A stretch of DNA of 64,000 nt from Cryptomeria japonica (lineage: Eukaryota > Streptophyta > Pinopsida > Cupressales > Cupressaceae): contig NC_081412.1 of assembly GCF_030272615.1 (NCBI RefSeq), positions 139,440,747 through 139,504,746 of the forward strand, written 5' to 3'. Below are positions 20,951 through 32,253 of the stretch, in pieces (position 1 is the first letter of the stretch; each line of letters opens with the position of its first letter). Position numbers and translations under genes: made by a program. The notes under the pieces were generated by a model, which saw nothing but the letters and a program-made list of their open reading frames with translations, did not search any database and was not told the DNA's origin.

Positions 20951-21937
20951 CACTAAGCCAAGGAATATCATTTGCTCTTGATCATACTTGCTTACTTCCG
21001 CCTTGGCAGGGATTTGTGTCTGATTCTTCACCCATACTTAGTCAATTTTCGACCATTTTCCAAATTCAAGATGCCACATTTGGGGTTAAAGTGCTTTGTT
21101 GTCGAACTTAGAAGATTTCCAATGCCTTCCCCTTTTGGAATGGATACTCACACAGCCATTTTTTCATCCTTTTAGCCTGCTTTTTCAAACTTTCGGATTT
21201 AGAAATGATCATGAATGCTCAGTCTTCAGTGTCTGCCTGCACAAAACTTGCCACAAATAAACTTTCCAAAAATAGAAAGTTTTTCAACTTCTCAACGTCA
21301 AGGAAAAACAGGACATAGGAAGACACTAAAAATAGAAATTACTAAAAATAGTAAGTTTGATTTTTGGCAAAATTGGACCAATCCAGGAGGTAATGAAATC
21401 CCTAAAAATAGGAACTTTCTAAAAATAGAAAGTTGCTCAGAATTCACTCAAATTTCACGTGCAGGACCCTTAGATGGTCTCAATTCCAATGCAACACTCA
21501 ATTTTTGTAAAACCCTAAAGGAAAGGCCTCAAATTCAAGTTTGAAGGTGAAAACCCTAAAAAAGACAAAACAAACTCCAGACTTGGATATGAGTCATCAA
21601 ATGGATAAAATTTGACAAGATTTATTTTGAGGCTAGTGGCATAAAAGGATGAAGGAAATTCCATCATCCCAAACTATCTTCTTACTTTGAAATGGTGTTT
21701 TAAAAGAGAAGCAATTTTGGCTTTATTCTTTTGCTTTCCGTTTAGCTTTCCTTTCCAAATTTGCTCAAACGAGCTACAGACTTGATCAAACTGTCCCGCA
21801 AACACTTGCAAACTCAGAGAACTGACGAAACGGATGCAAAAAGACCTAAAAACCAAAAGCAAAAGACCAAGAGGGCCTAAAAAGCAGGGGGTCCCCATTT
21901 GCAATGGGGCGATGTGTGAAAACATCACAACAGGTAG

Positions 21938-22046
21938 TCATAAAGGATCCCTTGGAGAACCCAAAGTTTAAAAGACACCACTCTTTGAACATAAAGGACG
22001 AAACACCCTTGGTTTAGGTCACAGAAAAAGAAAGCTATAAACCACC
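21938..22046 (+). pseudogene. Coding remnant of unknown gene, part 2 (between LTR1 and LTR2)
   Basis: Continuing the frame from 16934, the plus strand reads VIKDPLENPKFKRHHSLNIK then DETPLV, a TAG, and VTEKESYKPP up to the LTR2 insertion point. After LTR2 the same frame goes on at 29856 with SVFLETIVSPQDLIVDRTSK. Both junctions are in frame once the LTRs and one TSD copy are ignored. Confidence 0.5.
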
Positions 22047-22796
22047 TGTTGGTGTGTGTTTTATGACACACCAAACACAGAATAAAGATGCCCAAAAGAC
22101 ACTCTATCCTCTCTTGAATAAAATCACTGCGTATGCTAAGATTGCAAAAAAGATCATATGGCGATTCCAATGTTTTAACTGCGAACTAGCGACTTTAATG
22201 TTGGATATAGTTCATTTAGTAATGTATGCTGGTAATCCAAGGGGAACTTGGGAATTTCATTCACAATGAAAACTTTTTAGCTATATTTTGTTAGGATTTT
22301 TTATTTTGGACTTCTAAAAAGATAAAAAGGAAAAGGATTTAGAAATTCTATACTATTCCTAAGAATGTAAGAGATGGTAGTGATTAGGTGAATCTAAACC
22401 ACGCTTTGGTTCACTAACTTAAACACTAGACAAAGTGGGTGCAATCTTCAAGGGTTGTGCTTATAATTTTCATACTATGAATAATACCATCAAAATGAAA
22501 AATATCTATTCAAAGTAGAAGTTAAACATCCACAGAATGCGCTCAAGCTAACTTTGCACAATGAACAAAAATCATTTGTTCATCAAAAGTATGAGCAAAG
22601 ATTTCACCAACCAATACTATCAAATCTTGCATTCATTTAACAAATTATAAAGCAAATTCTATTTTATGTTGAAGAAAATATGAAACCATGCAACCACAAG
22701 ATAACATAGAAATTCAAAGCAGTGCGAATGAACTTTATTATCTTAGTAATCCTAAGCAACAATTTCACCAATCTCTCTCATACAAATGAGAGTAGT

Positions 22797-22809
22797 GGGG
22801 TTTATAGAG
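22797..22809 (-). promoter_or_regulatory. TATA box of LTR2
   Basis: The minus strand reads CTCTATAAACCCC, followed by the family-conserved ctcatttgta. The telo-box palindrome seen in the other copies is degenerate here (only ctagggcttg remains nearby). The ORF 3' end lies ~155 bp upstream on the same strand. Confidence 0.6.
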
Positions 22810-22963
22810 TTTTGAAAATAGATGAAAGGCCCTAATCAAACAAAGATCGATGGTCGAGATTAAAATAAAAATATCCCAACTAGGGCTTGTAGTAGTTATC
22901 CAATAAGAGCAAATAAAGGAAAGACAAGTGACACAGAGAGCTTTCTTCTAGAAGAATGCATCC

Positions 22964-25900
22964 TTATACCCTTTCTGTGGCAACATATTCGATGAACATG
23001 GACACAAGAGGATTAACCTCTTCCATCATGACATGTGGCAACATGTTTATCTTGAATTCCATCACGTCCAAGTCATCAACATAGGTGGCAAAAGCATTCT
23101 CCCAATCCAATTCCTGTTTCTAAAAGGCATCCCTGATGGAAAAGAAGTTTGATGCCTTAGTCAAATTTTTCTTAAGGATTGGTCCTTTGACGCTGAAGAA
23201 AATCTCTTGAACTTTGATCTTCAGATTTTCCACGTGCATTTCAATTTCTCGAATTGTTTCCTTCGCAAGTACATCGGCAGCCACAAGGAAAATCTCATTC
23301 TGAATTTCTTGAATCAGCTCCTCAATTTTGACATTGTCAACCTTTACCTTTTCCAAAACTTCATTTCTCGCTATTAATGCCCAATACCATGTGCTGAAAT
23401 CATATACATCCCCTGCTGCAATTACCTGTCCATCTATTAATTCCCGCTTGGGAATTCCTTTCAACACTTTTAGGCATTGGATTACTTTGTGCTAAATATC
23501 TTGAAGATCCTCCCACACTTCTACCATGTCCTGAATTCTAGAGAGTAGTGAAAAAGTTTGCCCATATGCTAACATCATTTTTTCCACGAATGTGACAGCT
23601 TCTTTACTATTGTTTGTCATCCTCTCCAGTTGTTACTTTCCCTTCTTCGAAGTCTCCAACTATTTCCTGTGGAAGAGTCAAGAGTGGAGGAGCTAGTGCA
23701 TCTCCTTGATCAATGGGTTTGATCAAGTGTTGGATATATTTCTTCAATTGCTCGTTTTCTTTCTTGAACTCTTCTTTCTTTCTTATTTCTTTCTCCAATC
23801 TTGCCTTGATGGAAGTGATTGAATTATCAAATTCCTCAACTTCTTGCCCTTTGGTGGTCGGTCCCAAGTTGATAGTTGTTATTTCATACTCATCAAGAGT
23901 AATATCTGTTTTCGCCTTATCAAATTTTGGCACAGCTATTTGAACTGAACACCAGCCTATTCCGTCCCTTTGAATTGAGGAATACTTTTTGGCTGTTTTC
24001 TTTATTGCAGCCTTTTCCAACCTAGCCAGGAAATCTGTTGTATCATCTTCTTGTTGAACTTCCACAAGTGCTTTTAATTTCATTCTCTCATTTAACCAAT
24101 CAGGAATTATGGGTTGCTCAATGCCTTCGTCTTCTTGATTGCTCTCATTACCTGGATTATCTTGAACTCCCCGAAGAGCGGAAATCATTTCCTCCTGGAA
24201 TCCTCCATCTAAGATATCCATCTCACCATTTTCTAATACAATTATTTATGTATTTGAAGGAGATGGTTGTTCTTGAACTTCCTGTGGAATTGATTCCACA
24301 TTTCTTTCTTCATGAATTGGGGAAGGGATTTTCATCTCGCCTAGTGGTTCATCCTCAAGAATTGATGTATTGTTCACATTTCTGGATGTTGCACTAATGG
24401 AGGAATGAGATTGTCCTAATTTTTGTTTCTCTTCAGCAGCTCCCTTATTTACAATTTTATTTCCTTTTGACTTCGCAAAACTTTCAGCCGTTTCTTTTCT
24501 TTTCCTCGAATTTGTACTTTCCAGTGGCTCAACACTTTGAGATGATTCTTCATGATTAAAAGAATATGACTCCATGGCGCCCATCAAATTGTAAGTAAGA
24601 GACATATTTCTTTGTTTCAACACTTGGACTTGTTGATCAACCCACCATTGTGTATATTTGACAACTGGCCTCATCAAGGTGGCCAAATCTGCTAGCTCGG
24701 GATCAAACCATCTCATTGTGGAGAGTGGTTTGTTCTCATCATATCTTGGTTGTGCATAGTCTCCATCATTTTCTAGCTGGTCCGACACATGGAAAAGTTC
24801 AATTGTCCTAATCAAATTCACCAGCAATCTTGACCACGACCTTTTCCTAATGTCAAATTAGTCTATTGCATTAGCCCAAAAGTCTTCAAGATCCATCAAG
24901 TGCTTGTATTTTTCTCCATTCACCAATCCAATATGATTAAGGGGATCGAAGTTTGCTCTAGATCGGTAGAAGATAAAAGAATACCATTGCATCTCCAGCC
25001 TTGCACCTTCACCTACTTGTGTTGTCGAACAAGATTCTAGCATTTTTCCAATGAAAAATGGAAAAGGAATTCCAGTCGTGTGCTTTGCTCTCTAGAAGCC
25101 TTCATATGTTTCTAACTGCCTCAAAACTCCAAGCAGTATCATTTTGTTGGTGGGATAAATTGGAAGTCTGTAAGGACATCCGATAAATCCCTGCACCCTC
25201 AAATATGTGAATCTTGGACACTGAATGAACCAGGATCCAAATATGCCTATCAAGTCTTTAGCCTCTTGAGTCAGTCTCTGGTGGGTTCCTCCCTGTAATA
25301 TTCTAGAGATATACATTAAAAATGCATCATTTATTCGCTTGAAATGAGACTTTTCATGGAGTTGCCGTTGTGGGTAACAATCATATGCCTTGAATTCATT
25401 TTCACCATTTCCCATTATACCTCTACAACTTAATCCTATGTACCTGTAATTTATAGCCAGTAGATAAATAATGTAAGAACTCATGTAGAAAGATTTTGTT
25501 CTGTGCAAGTTTCTCAATTGTTCATCCATGGTATTGCTGATTATCTTTGCCCAATTGAACATCTTAACTCCTAAAGTAATTTCAGCAATAAAATAATACA
25601 TCCAGGATTCAAATGGCGCACCCTGAGGGCTATGCCCATTACTCTATTAAGTAGTAAGACAATATCTCCATAATCTTCTTTGAAATCAGTGCAAAGAAGG
25701 TTCTTTGGCATCCTCTTATAGGTAGGCCCGGGCTTTTCCAGCCATAGTTTGTTGATATTTGTCGCACAAGGCCATAGTTTGTTGATATTTGTCGCACAAG
25801 GTTCAAGTTGTTCTTCATAAATCCTTGTGGTTTCTTCCTTGGTTCTGAATGTGGTTTTGTTGTAGTTTGGAATCTCAAATGCCTCTTGGATAGCAATTTC

Positions 25901-26235
25901 TCCAAGATATGCCAACACTATCCCATCAGGTGCAATAATCTGCCTTTTCTGGACATTGTAGTGCATAGCGATTCTACAATTAGCTCACTGCACTCTGCTG
26001 CTGGTGGAAATCCAATTGCCTGGACAATTCAATTCATCATTATCCTTCAAGCTACCGCTGTTGGTAAATATCCTTCATGTCCATACATTCTTCTTCTGAA
26101 GTCCTTGAAATCAACGTGGCCAAGGTTGGTGTCTCCAACCTTTCTCCATTTTGAAGTGATTTTAGACTCTAGCTAGGTTCCCTTGCTGGCAAACTTCATT
26201 TGAACTTTCCTTGAAAGTCCAACCTGAGTGGTCAT
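22964..26235 (-). pseudogene. Retroelement cargo ORF inside LTR2, frameshifted
   Basis: Minus-strand coding similarity runs from an ATG at 26233-26235 (MTTQVGLSRKVQMKF) to a TAA at 22964-22966 (EYVATERV), about 1090 codons, the same length as the 58970-62268 ORF. N-terminal half: FNWAKIISNTMDEQL, YMSSYIIYLLA, KRINDAFLMYISRILQGG, CPRFTYLRVQGFIGCPYRLP, each matched in order by the second copy (IDWGHFISNCIHDQL, HMTSYLIYAIA, RRVNDAFTMWAVRLLQGD, FPRFTYLRVGGFEGYPHKLP). Middle: charged, disordered-looking (24246-24830). C-terminal: coiled coil (23120-24221). Three or more frameshifts and several stops break it; an 8-residue block is tandemly duplicated near 25740-25800. No enzyme motif. It resembles gag-like or plant-transposon-associated proteins in general layout; function unknown. 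Confidence 0.65.
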
Positions 26236-27099
26236 TTATTGCCTGAAAAAGACTCTTGTGTTCCTGATGTAGTAGCCTTCCCTTTGTCATGTTTAACAAA
26301 TGGATCCTTAAAGATAGTATGATTCGTGTTTGCTAAATTTTGGAATTAAATTAATATCACTTTCATTGTGTAAATTCTAAGATTTTAATCCTGATTTCGA
26401 ACTCTTTTGTCTCAGAACTTCACCTTCACCCTGTCAAAAATTAAAAAATTCTGCAAAAAATCAGACTATGAATGGAGAGAATCTGCTCAACACTTAGTAA
26501 AATTTGTGAAAAATCAGTGCTTGAGACAGAAAAAAGATGAAGAAATCAGTCAACAACTCAAATTTTGAACTTAAAACTATACTTTTGACTGAATTTTGAT
26601 GGGAAATCTGCCCTTTACTTCTGAAAGAAGATGAAAACTCTTGACTAATTCTTTCTTTTGCTCAGAAATTTCCTTGTTGCTCTTTGAAAATCTTCTTTCT
26701 TCTTGAAATTGGGAGAGAGAGAGCTCTTCAACTTTCGAACTTAGAAGGAATGAAAGTGAAATGACATGTTGAAATGAATATAAGGCTAAGAGGTTCGAAC
26801 TCTTTTCGCATCTTTATGTTTTTTTTGTAAATTCATTGAACTTAACCTCTTTCTCATCATATCTTCCTTATTTTTCTCTCCTGGAAATGGCGATTCTATC
26901 CTTCTAGAAGATTCTCAAAAGAATGTTTCTATTTTTCTTCCTTGGTGAAACTTCATACTTAGCCAATTTCATCTTCATCTTGTCCATGTAGGTGAATGTG
27001 TTGGCAAGGAATCTTTCTTAGATTCTCTTTCACCCTAGGCAAACTTGACATGAGTTGAAGAATTCTCTAAGTGTTGGGCGAATTTCTCCATGATTTTTT

Positions 27100-29310
27100 A
27101 TAATTGGTCAAACTTTCACCTAGGGAAGACTTCACCATGGGCTAGGACATTCTTCATTTAAGCTTGGCGGACTTCATGTGGTAACATGCCATTTCCAACC
27201 TCTTTTGGGTGGACTTTATGTGCTATTAAGTCATTTCTTGCTTTGTGTTGGCGGAGTCCATGTATTGATAAGATATTTTAATGCTTTTCCTAGGCGGACT
27301 TGGGCATGTATCAAGACATTGCTTCACAAGGCATGGGTAGAGTTTGGCATGGGTTAAGTCATTGCACTCTTGAGGCTTGGCAGACTTTCTACCTTGGTAA
27401 GACATCTTTCTATAATGTCCCCAAGTTATAAGCTATTAATTCCCAAGAGCAACATTTATACTACCTTCTAAATATATTAATTAAGCATAATTAATTATTT
27501 TTTACAATTTATGATGCCATTAACCAGCCTAAACCCAAACCTTTCTAACCTCATTCCCAGAAGAGGGCTTGGTTGCCTAGGGCGCTTGACACCGCCTCCT
27601 TAATGCAGCCCAGATTACCGGAAACTCAGTCCATTCACCCTTGGGGCCCGCAACCCAGATTACAGGATCATGAGTTTTTTCACCTTTGGGGCTCTCTACT
27701 GGAGTGGTTTTACTCTACCCTTCCCTAACAGCACCCATCTCCCTTGGGGAATAGAAGGTATAGAACTGATTGTGATTTAGGATAGTTTAAGAACATATTA
27801 TTGATGTCTCCGATATTACATAATTATCAATCTGAATTGTCTACATAATTATCAATCTGAATTGTCTTATTTGTTTACCTTATTATTGACACTTCAATGT
27901 GAGCATTGTTCATATACCACAAATTTAATATATTTTATATCACGGGTAATATATATATATATGTGTGTGTAGAACAATTACCAGATAATGTTATAATTAT
28001 AATTATTATATTATTATCTGTATTTATATCATTATTAAATTCTGAATAATAACATTACCGGGCTTCATATATTAGGCTCCCATATTAATCACATTCCTAT
28101 TATTATTATCTTATGTCAAACCGAACCATATTATATTTGTATCATAAGTCATATCGGACTGTGCTATCAGCATTTTCTCATGTTATATCAGTAACGAAAT
28201 TTCTCAGGTTCGTACCTATTGCAACTTCATATTCACTACCACCACCAATGTCTTCTTATCTTTTCTCCTCCTTATTCCATTCCTTATATTTCAGACATTA
28301 TAATTTACAGCAGAATATTCTCAAGAAGAAACATTAATAGTATAACACTGTTGGCAGTGAAATACAATTTGCTGACATCCACCGAAATCAAACTTTCATT
28401 TTTCTTATCTTTCCCTCGATTTCTTTCTTATTTTCCTCTGTTTCCCTCCCCACTTCCCAATCCTCCCTCTCGATGCTTTATAGGAGTAAGGGAGGGAGTC
28501 ACCACTATTCAAAGGGTGCTGACTTTTTTCCAAGGAGTTGCTGCCCTTTAGGATTACGTGGGGTCCCTTTGATATTATTAATTTATTTCATCAAATCATT
28601 TTAAGAATATCATCATTTAATAAATATTAATTAATATTTAATAAATATTAATTAATTTATAATAATATCAAACAAACATTAATAAATAAAATATTAATTA
28701 ATTAATAGTAATTATTATATTTATTTCATTTGTACATAATGAATAAATTAAATATTAAATTAATAAATAAAGAATTAACAATATTTTAATATTTAGGTTA
28801 TATTTCTTGATTAGAAAAAAATACGATGATCAAGGACAGGGCATGACACTTTCTTTCAATCTTGGCGAACTTGGGCATGTGTTAGGACATCTCCTTGGTG
28901 CCTTGGGTAGAACTCGTGTGGTTGAGACATTTTTCTCTTAGTAGAACTCATGTGTTACCAAGTCATTTTGGCTAAGTGTAGGGCAGACTTTATGCCTTGG
29001 CAAGTCATATCCTCATGAAACTTGGGCAGAGTTTGCATGGTGCCCTATCAATATCAACTTTTCTTGGGCGGACTTCACTTGTTGGCAAGCCATTTTGGCT
29101 ATGTGCAAAGCGGAGTTTGTGTGTTGGCAAGCCATTTCTCACCTTGACCTTGGCGGACTTTCCTATGGCTCAAGTCATTTCCCTCTTAGACATAGTGGAC
29201 TTCATGTGTTGTCATGCCATTGCGGCTAGATGTTGGGCAAAGTTCATGCCTTTGCAAGTCATTTTCATCCATTTCCTTGGGCGGAGTTTGGCATTGCACA
29301 AGAAAATGCT
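27100..29310. repeat. GGGCGGACTT-type U3 repeats of LTR2, split by a nested LTR
   Basis: Degenerate ~50-60 bp units of the form ttgggcggacttcatgtgtt followed by ggcaagtcattt run from 27100 to 27405 and resume from 28853 to 29310. They form the private U3 array of this copy. Confidence 0.75.
27411..28848 (+). mobile_element. Nested solo LTR (family B-like), 1438 bp
   Basis: Bounded by TATAATGTCCCCAAG (first G of TG changed to A) and ...GGGCATGACA, with perfect TSD CTTTC at 27406-27410 and 28849-28853. A TATA-like ctttatagg lies at 28476-28484. It shares the TGTAATGTCCCC start with 17338-18612 (in reverse) and 30390. The AT-rich 28560-28800 part is near-repetitive attaatta. Confidence 0.85.
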
Positions 29311-29855
29311 TTCTCCATTTAAAAATTCTCTTTGCCATGGACACTTAATGGATTTTCTTGCTCAACACTTCATGTTTGTTTGGAACTTTTGGATCAACGC
29401 TCTGTCTGGAGATTTTTCCTTTCTTTTCCACCTTGGAGATACAAACTTTTCATTTCGAAGACAAGAACCTTACTGCCATGACCCGAATGACCCAATCCTA
29501 GGTCAACTTTCAAAAAAGCTAAAAAAAAAGCAAGCGAAAAAGCTACTTCTCAAATTGGTCCCAAAGTGCCAAAAATGAAAAAGCAAAAATGCAAAATCCC
29601 ACAAAAATAGGAAGTTGTCCAAATTGACCCTAAGCAATTCCGTTTTTTGTCCTTTGGCTTACCTTAGCACTTCTGAGATGTCAAAATGCTCATTTGATCA
29701 TAACTAGTCCATTTGACCTAAGGATTCTTGGAAAACTCTTTGAAAAACCCCTAACTCTAGACTTGCGAGGATTGGCAAAAAAAACCCTAAAAAGCAAAAA
29801 ATTGGGGGTCCCCATTTGCAATGGGGCGATGTGTGAAAAAGGTCACAACACCACC

Positions 29856-30389
29856 CTCAGTCTTTCTCGAAACAATTGTATCTCCCCAAGATCTCATAGT
29901 AGATAGGACATCCAAAAAATAAGTGATCATGTGTCTACACCTCCTAAGAGAGTAAAGACAACAGAGCCAATTAGCTTGCAGCAAGTAGAATATGGCGATC
30001 TGTCTCAATTTGTAACCGGTGGGAATATAACCTCAAATGACCAATGGGTCTCCGAAAATGATGTTGAATATAGTCAGGATGTAGGAAGGTATCATTGCAA
30101 CCATAGGAAATGCTCATCATTAGAGCAGAGAGGCTACATAGAGATATTTAAGTGACCTAGATATAATTTCAATATATGTCATCACAGCAATTTGAACCCC
30201 TCACTTTGTGGGAAGAAGGTGAAAGAGGGAACCTCATTGGTATCTGAAGGAACGAAATCGGTCTATGGAGATGATGATAGATTGAAGAAACAAATTGATA
30301 TTGAAGTATCACCATTTTACTTGTCTATGGAAAAAAAAAAATGGTAACCCACTCTGAAGAATATATAAGTATGTCTTCCATTATGAAGC
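29856..30389 (+). pseudogene. Coding remnant of unknown gene, part 3
   Basis: The frame from part 2 runs SVFLETIVSPQDLIVDRTSK to a stop at an A6 run near 29920. With a one-base shift it continues ISDHVSTPPKRVKTTEPISL... to about 30153 (GYIEIFK). Amino-acid composition is that of an ordinary polar protein region. After 30153 only fragments remain, up to the LTR start at 30390. Product not recognised. Confidence 0.45.
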
Positions 30390-31247
30390 TGTAATGTCCC
30401 CATTTTGAAATAGGATTTAATAATAAATAATGATAATAAATTAAAACATAAGATAATAAAAATATAATATGATATAATTAACATGTAATTAAGTTGATGA
30501 ATGGTCAAAAGGCATGGAATGAAAAGTTTTGGCTCTCTCAAAAATGAGATATAAGAGGGAGAAGAGATCATTTGAAATGGGATAAGGAGGAGGGAAGAAA
30601 TAAAGGAAGCATGTGAATCAAGGAAGGATTAATGGAAGAAGAAAGGAATGGGAAGTAGATAAGGAAGTGACTCTTCCAAAGGGAAAGAATTATGAAGGAT
30701 TGTACTATTTGAAAGGGTGGAAATTGTGATACGTTGTGTCTCTTGCCAAATGGCAGGCATGATGAAGAGATGTGACCTCTACCTCATATGGGAAGATATA
30801 AAGGGAAGAAGGTTCAATTGAGGAAGAGAGGGAAGGGAGACCAATTTGAAGAATAATATATTATTCTCAAAGGCAGCAATGAAAAGTGGTGACTCAATTG
30901 TTATTAAAGGTGGTGCCTCAATTCCTATGAAAGGTGGTGACTCTTCCCCCGATAAAGTAAAAAGGAGAGATCATTCCAAGTATTCAAGGATCACTCACTC
31001 ACTCATCAATCATCTAATCAACAATCACTTAGTCATCACTCACCAATACCTCAAATCATCCAATCAATGGAATTCATTGAATCAATCAATCATACAAATG
31101 CCATTGAATCAGACAGATTAGATTGAATATTAATAATTAAATGTACAGCAGTCCGATTCAATACTATAGTTTGGTATGAGATTTTTGTACATGACATAGT
31201 AAATACGGTATACAATATATGTATATATGTATGTGTGTGTGTGTGTG

Positions 31248-31283
<36 letters not shown>

Positions 31284-31998
31284 TGTATGTGTATATGTAT
31301 ATGTATATGGAGATACTCTTTTCATTGAAGTCATGGTGAAATGTGTTATTTCAATAAGTCACATGGTTTCTACTTCTCGTATGCTTTAATGTTGATTAGA
31401 TTGAATGGAGGAATTTGTTAAATGCATTTTTGTGCAATCCATTATATGATTGTAAGTGTGTCTTGCGTGGTCAACTGGAATTATATGAGCTTAACTTCAA
31501 TTGTTATACATCCATTGTTTATGCATTAACTTGAATGGTAATCAATGTTTGATGATAATAATTTGAACATCTTTGAATTGCACCTTAGAAGATTGCACTG
31601 AGCTTGTGTCAAATTGTTCAATTTGATGGTGAGACCTTGCCCAGTAGGATTCCATCGAATCATTCACCCTTCTTTTTTTGCATTCCAAGTCTTAGGATAG
31701 AATTCCTCAACCCTTTCTCTTTTGCCCTGTTTTTAATTCTCCACACAAGTAGATAGAATTTAAGTTCCAGCAATTCAAGCATTCAATTATTCGACATAAG
31801 GCCCCTTGAAGAAACAGTAATCACAACGGCCCAACTGTGCTTATCCACACGCCGTGACACGACATTGAAGAACCTTGGAGTTATCTCAAGTGATCCTTAT
31901 GCAAATCTTCAACATTTGAGAGACATTGATCAAGAGAGGATAAGATACTTTTGGGTATTTTATTTTGTGTTTGCATGTGCCTAAAAAACACATCAACA
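30390..31998 (+). mobile_element. 5' LTR of a plus-strand retroelement, apparently chimeric
   Basis: Starts TGTAATGTCCCC like family B, has a TATA-like gatataaag at 30795-30803, and ends ...AACACATCAACA. The last ~700 bp (31297-31998) match 44370-45086, the end of the giant LTR, at roughly 85-90% by eye. The first ~800 bp do not match that LTR. A PBS-like site follows at once. The preceding GAAGC is not found after the 3' LTR (GGCAT). Confidence 0.7.
31212..31310. repeat. (GT)n / (TATG)n compound microsatellite
   Basis: tgtgtgtg then tatgtatg repeats of ~100 bp inside the 5' LTR, right before the point where similarity to the giant LTR begins (31297). Confidence 0.9.
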
Positions 31999-32022
31999 GA
32001 ATTGGCGCTAGAAGGAGGGCCT
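31999..32022 (+). promoter_or_regulatory. Primer-binding-site-like sequence
   Basis: Directly after the LTR end the sequence reads gaattggcgctagaaggagg. TTGGCGC-type sites after LTRs serve as tRNA primer binding sites in many plant Gypsy elements; I cannot name the tRNA. It sets the orientation of this LTR family. Confidence 0.65.
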
Positions 32023-32253
32023 GAACGCGATAAATTCCTAAACAGCTGAACTCCAGATCATATCAATTCATATTTGCGAGGAGTAATCTTAAAGCCTTTT
32101 TTTCACTCTCCTCCACGCTCAACAGAATTAGCAGGGCATGATAATGAATATATGCTTGAACAATCAGAGAAGGTGATTGTTGGATCTCAATTGGACTTGC
32201 AAGGAAAGGAAGCATTTCCCGCAATCAGAACTAGTTGAGCAATCAAGTCAGAT

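Larger units (their letters stand above)
16935..21932 (-). mobile_element. LTR1: giant solo LTR, ~5.0 kb
   Basis: Bounded on the plus strand by TGTTGACGTG and ...GTGTGAAAACATCACAACA, with a perfect 5-bp duplication GGTAG at 16930-16934 and 21933-21937. There is no PBS or internal region, so it is a solo LTR left by recombination. It lies in minus orientation, judged from the related plus-strand unit that has a PBS. Reading on the minus strand, the order is U3 with repeats (21932 to 19080), palindrome and TATA (19073-19021), then the transcribed part. Without the nested 1275-bp LTR it is 3.7 kb. It shares with LTR2, LTR3 and the 35108-45086 LTR the conserved gggtccccatttgcaatggg end and the tctctcttgat(c/a)aa box near the other end. 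Confidence 0.9.
22047..29850 (-). mobile_element. LTR2: giant solo LTR carrying a gene-like ORF, 7.8 kb
   Basis: Bounded by TGTTGGTGTG and ...GTGTGAAAAAGGTCACAACA, with perfect TSD CCACC at 22042-22046 and 29851-29855. The transcribed part (22047-22800) aligns by eye with LTR1 and LTR3, as does the far end (gggggtccccatttgcaatg). It contains a nested solo LTR (27411-28848); removing this leaves about 6.4 kb. Unlike the other copies its U3 holds a ~1090-codon ORF on the LTR sense strand (22964-26235), followed by GGGCGGACTT-type repeats. Either the family carries ORFs in U3, or another element inserted without boundaries that I can see. Confidence 0.85.

Noticed and set aside
22047..29850. LTR2 as a complete retrotransposon with short terminal repeats
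   Set aside because: The two ends are not direct repeats of each other; they match the opposite ends of the giant LTR seen next to a PBS, so it is a solo LTR.
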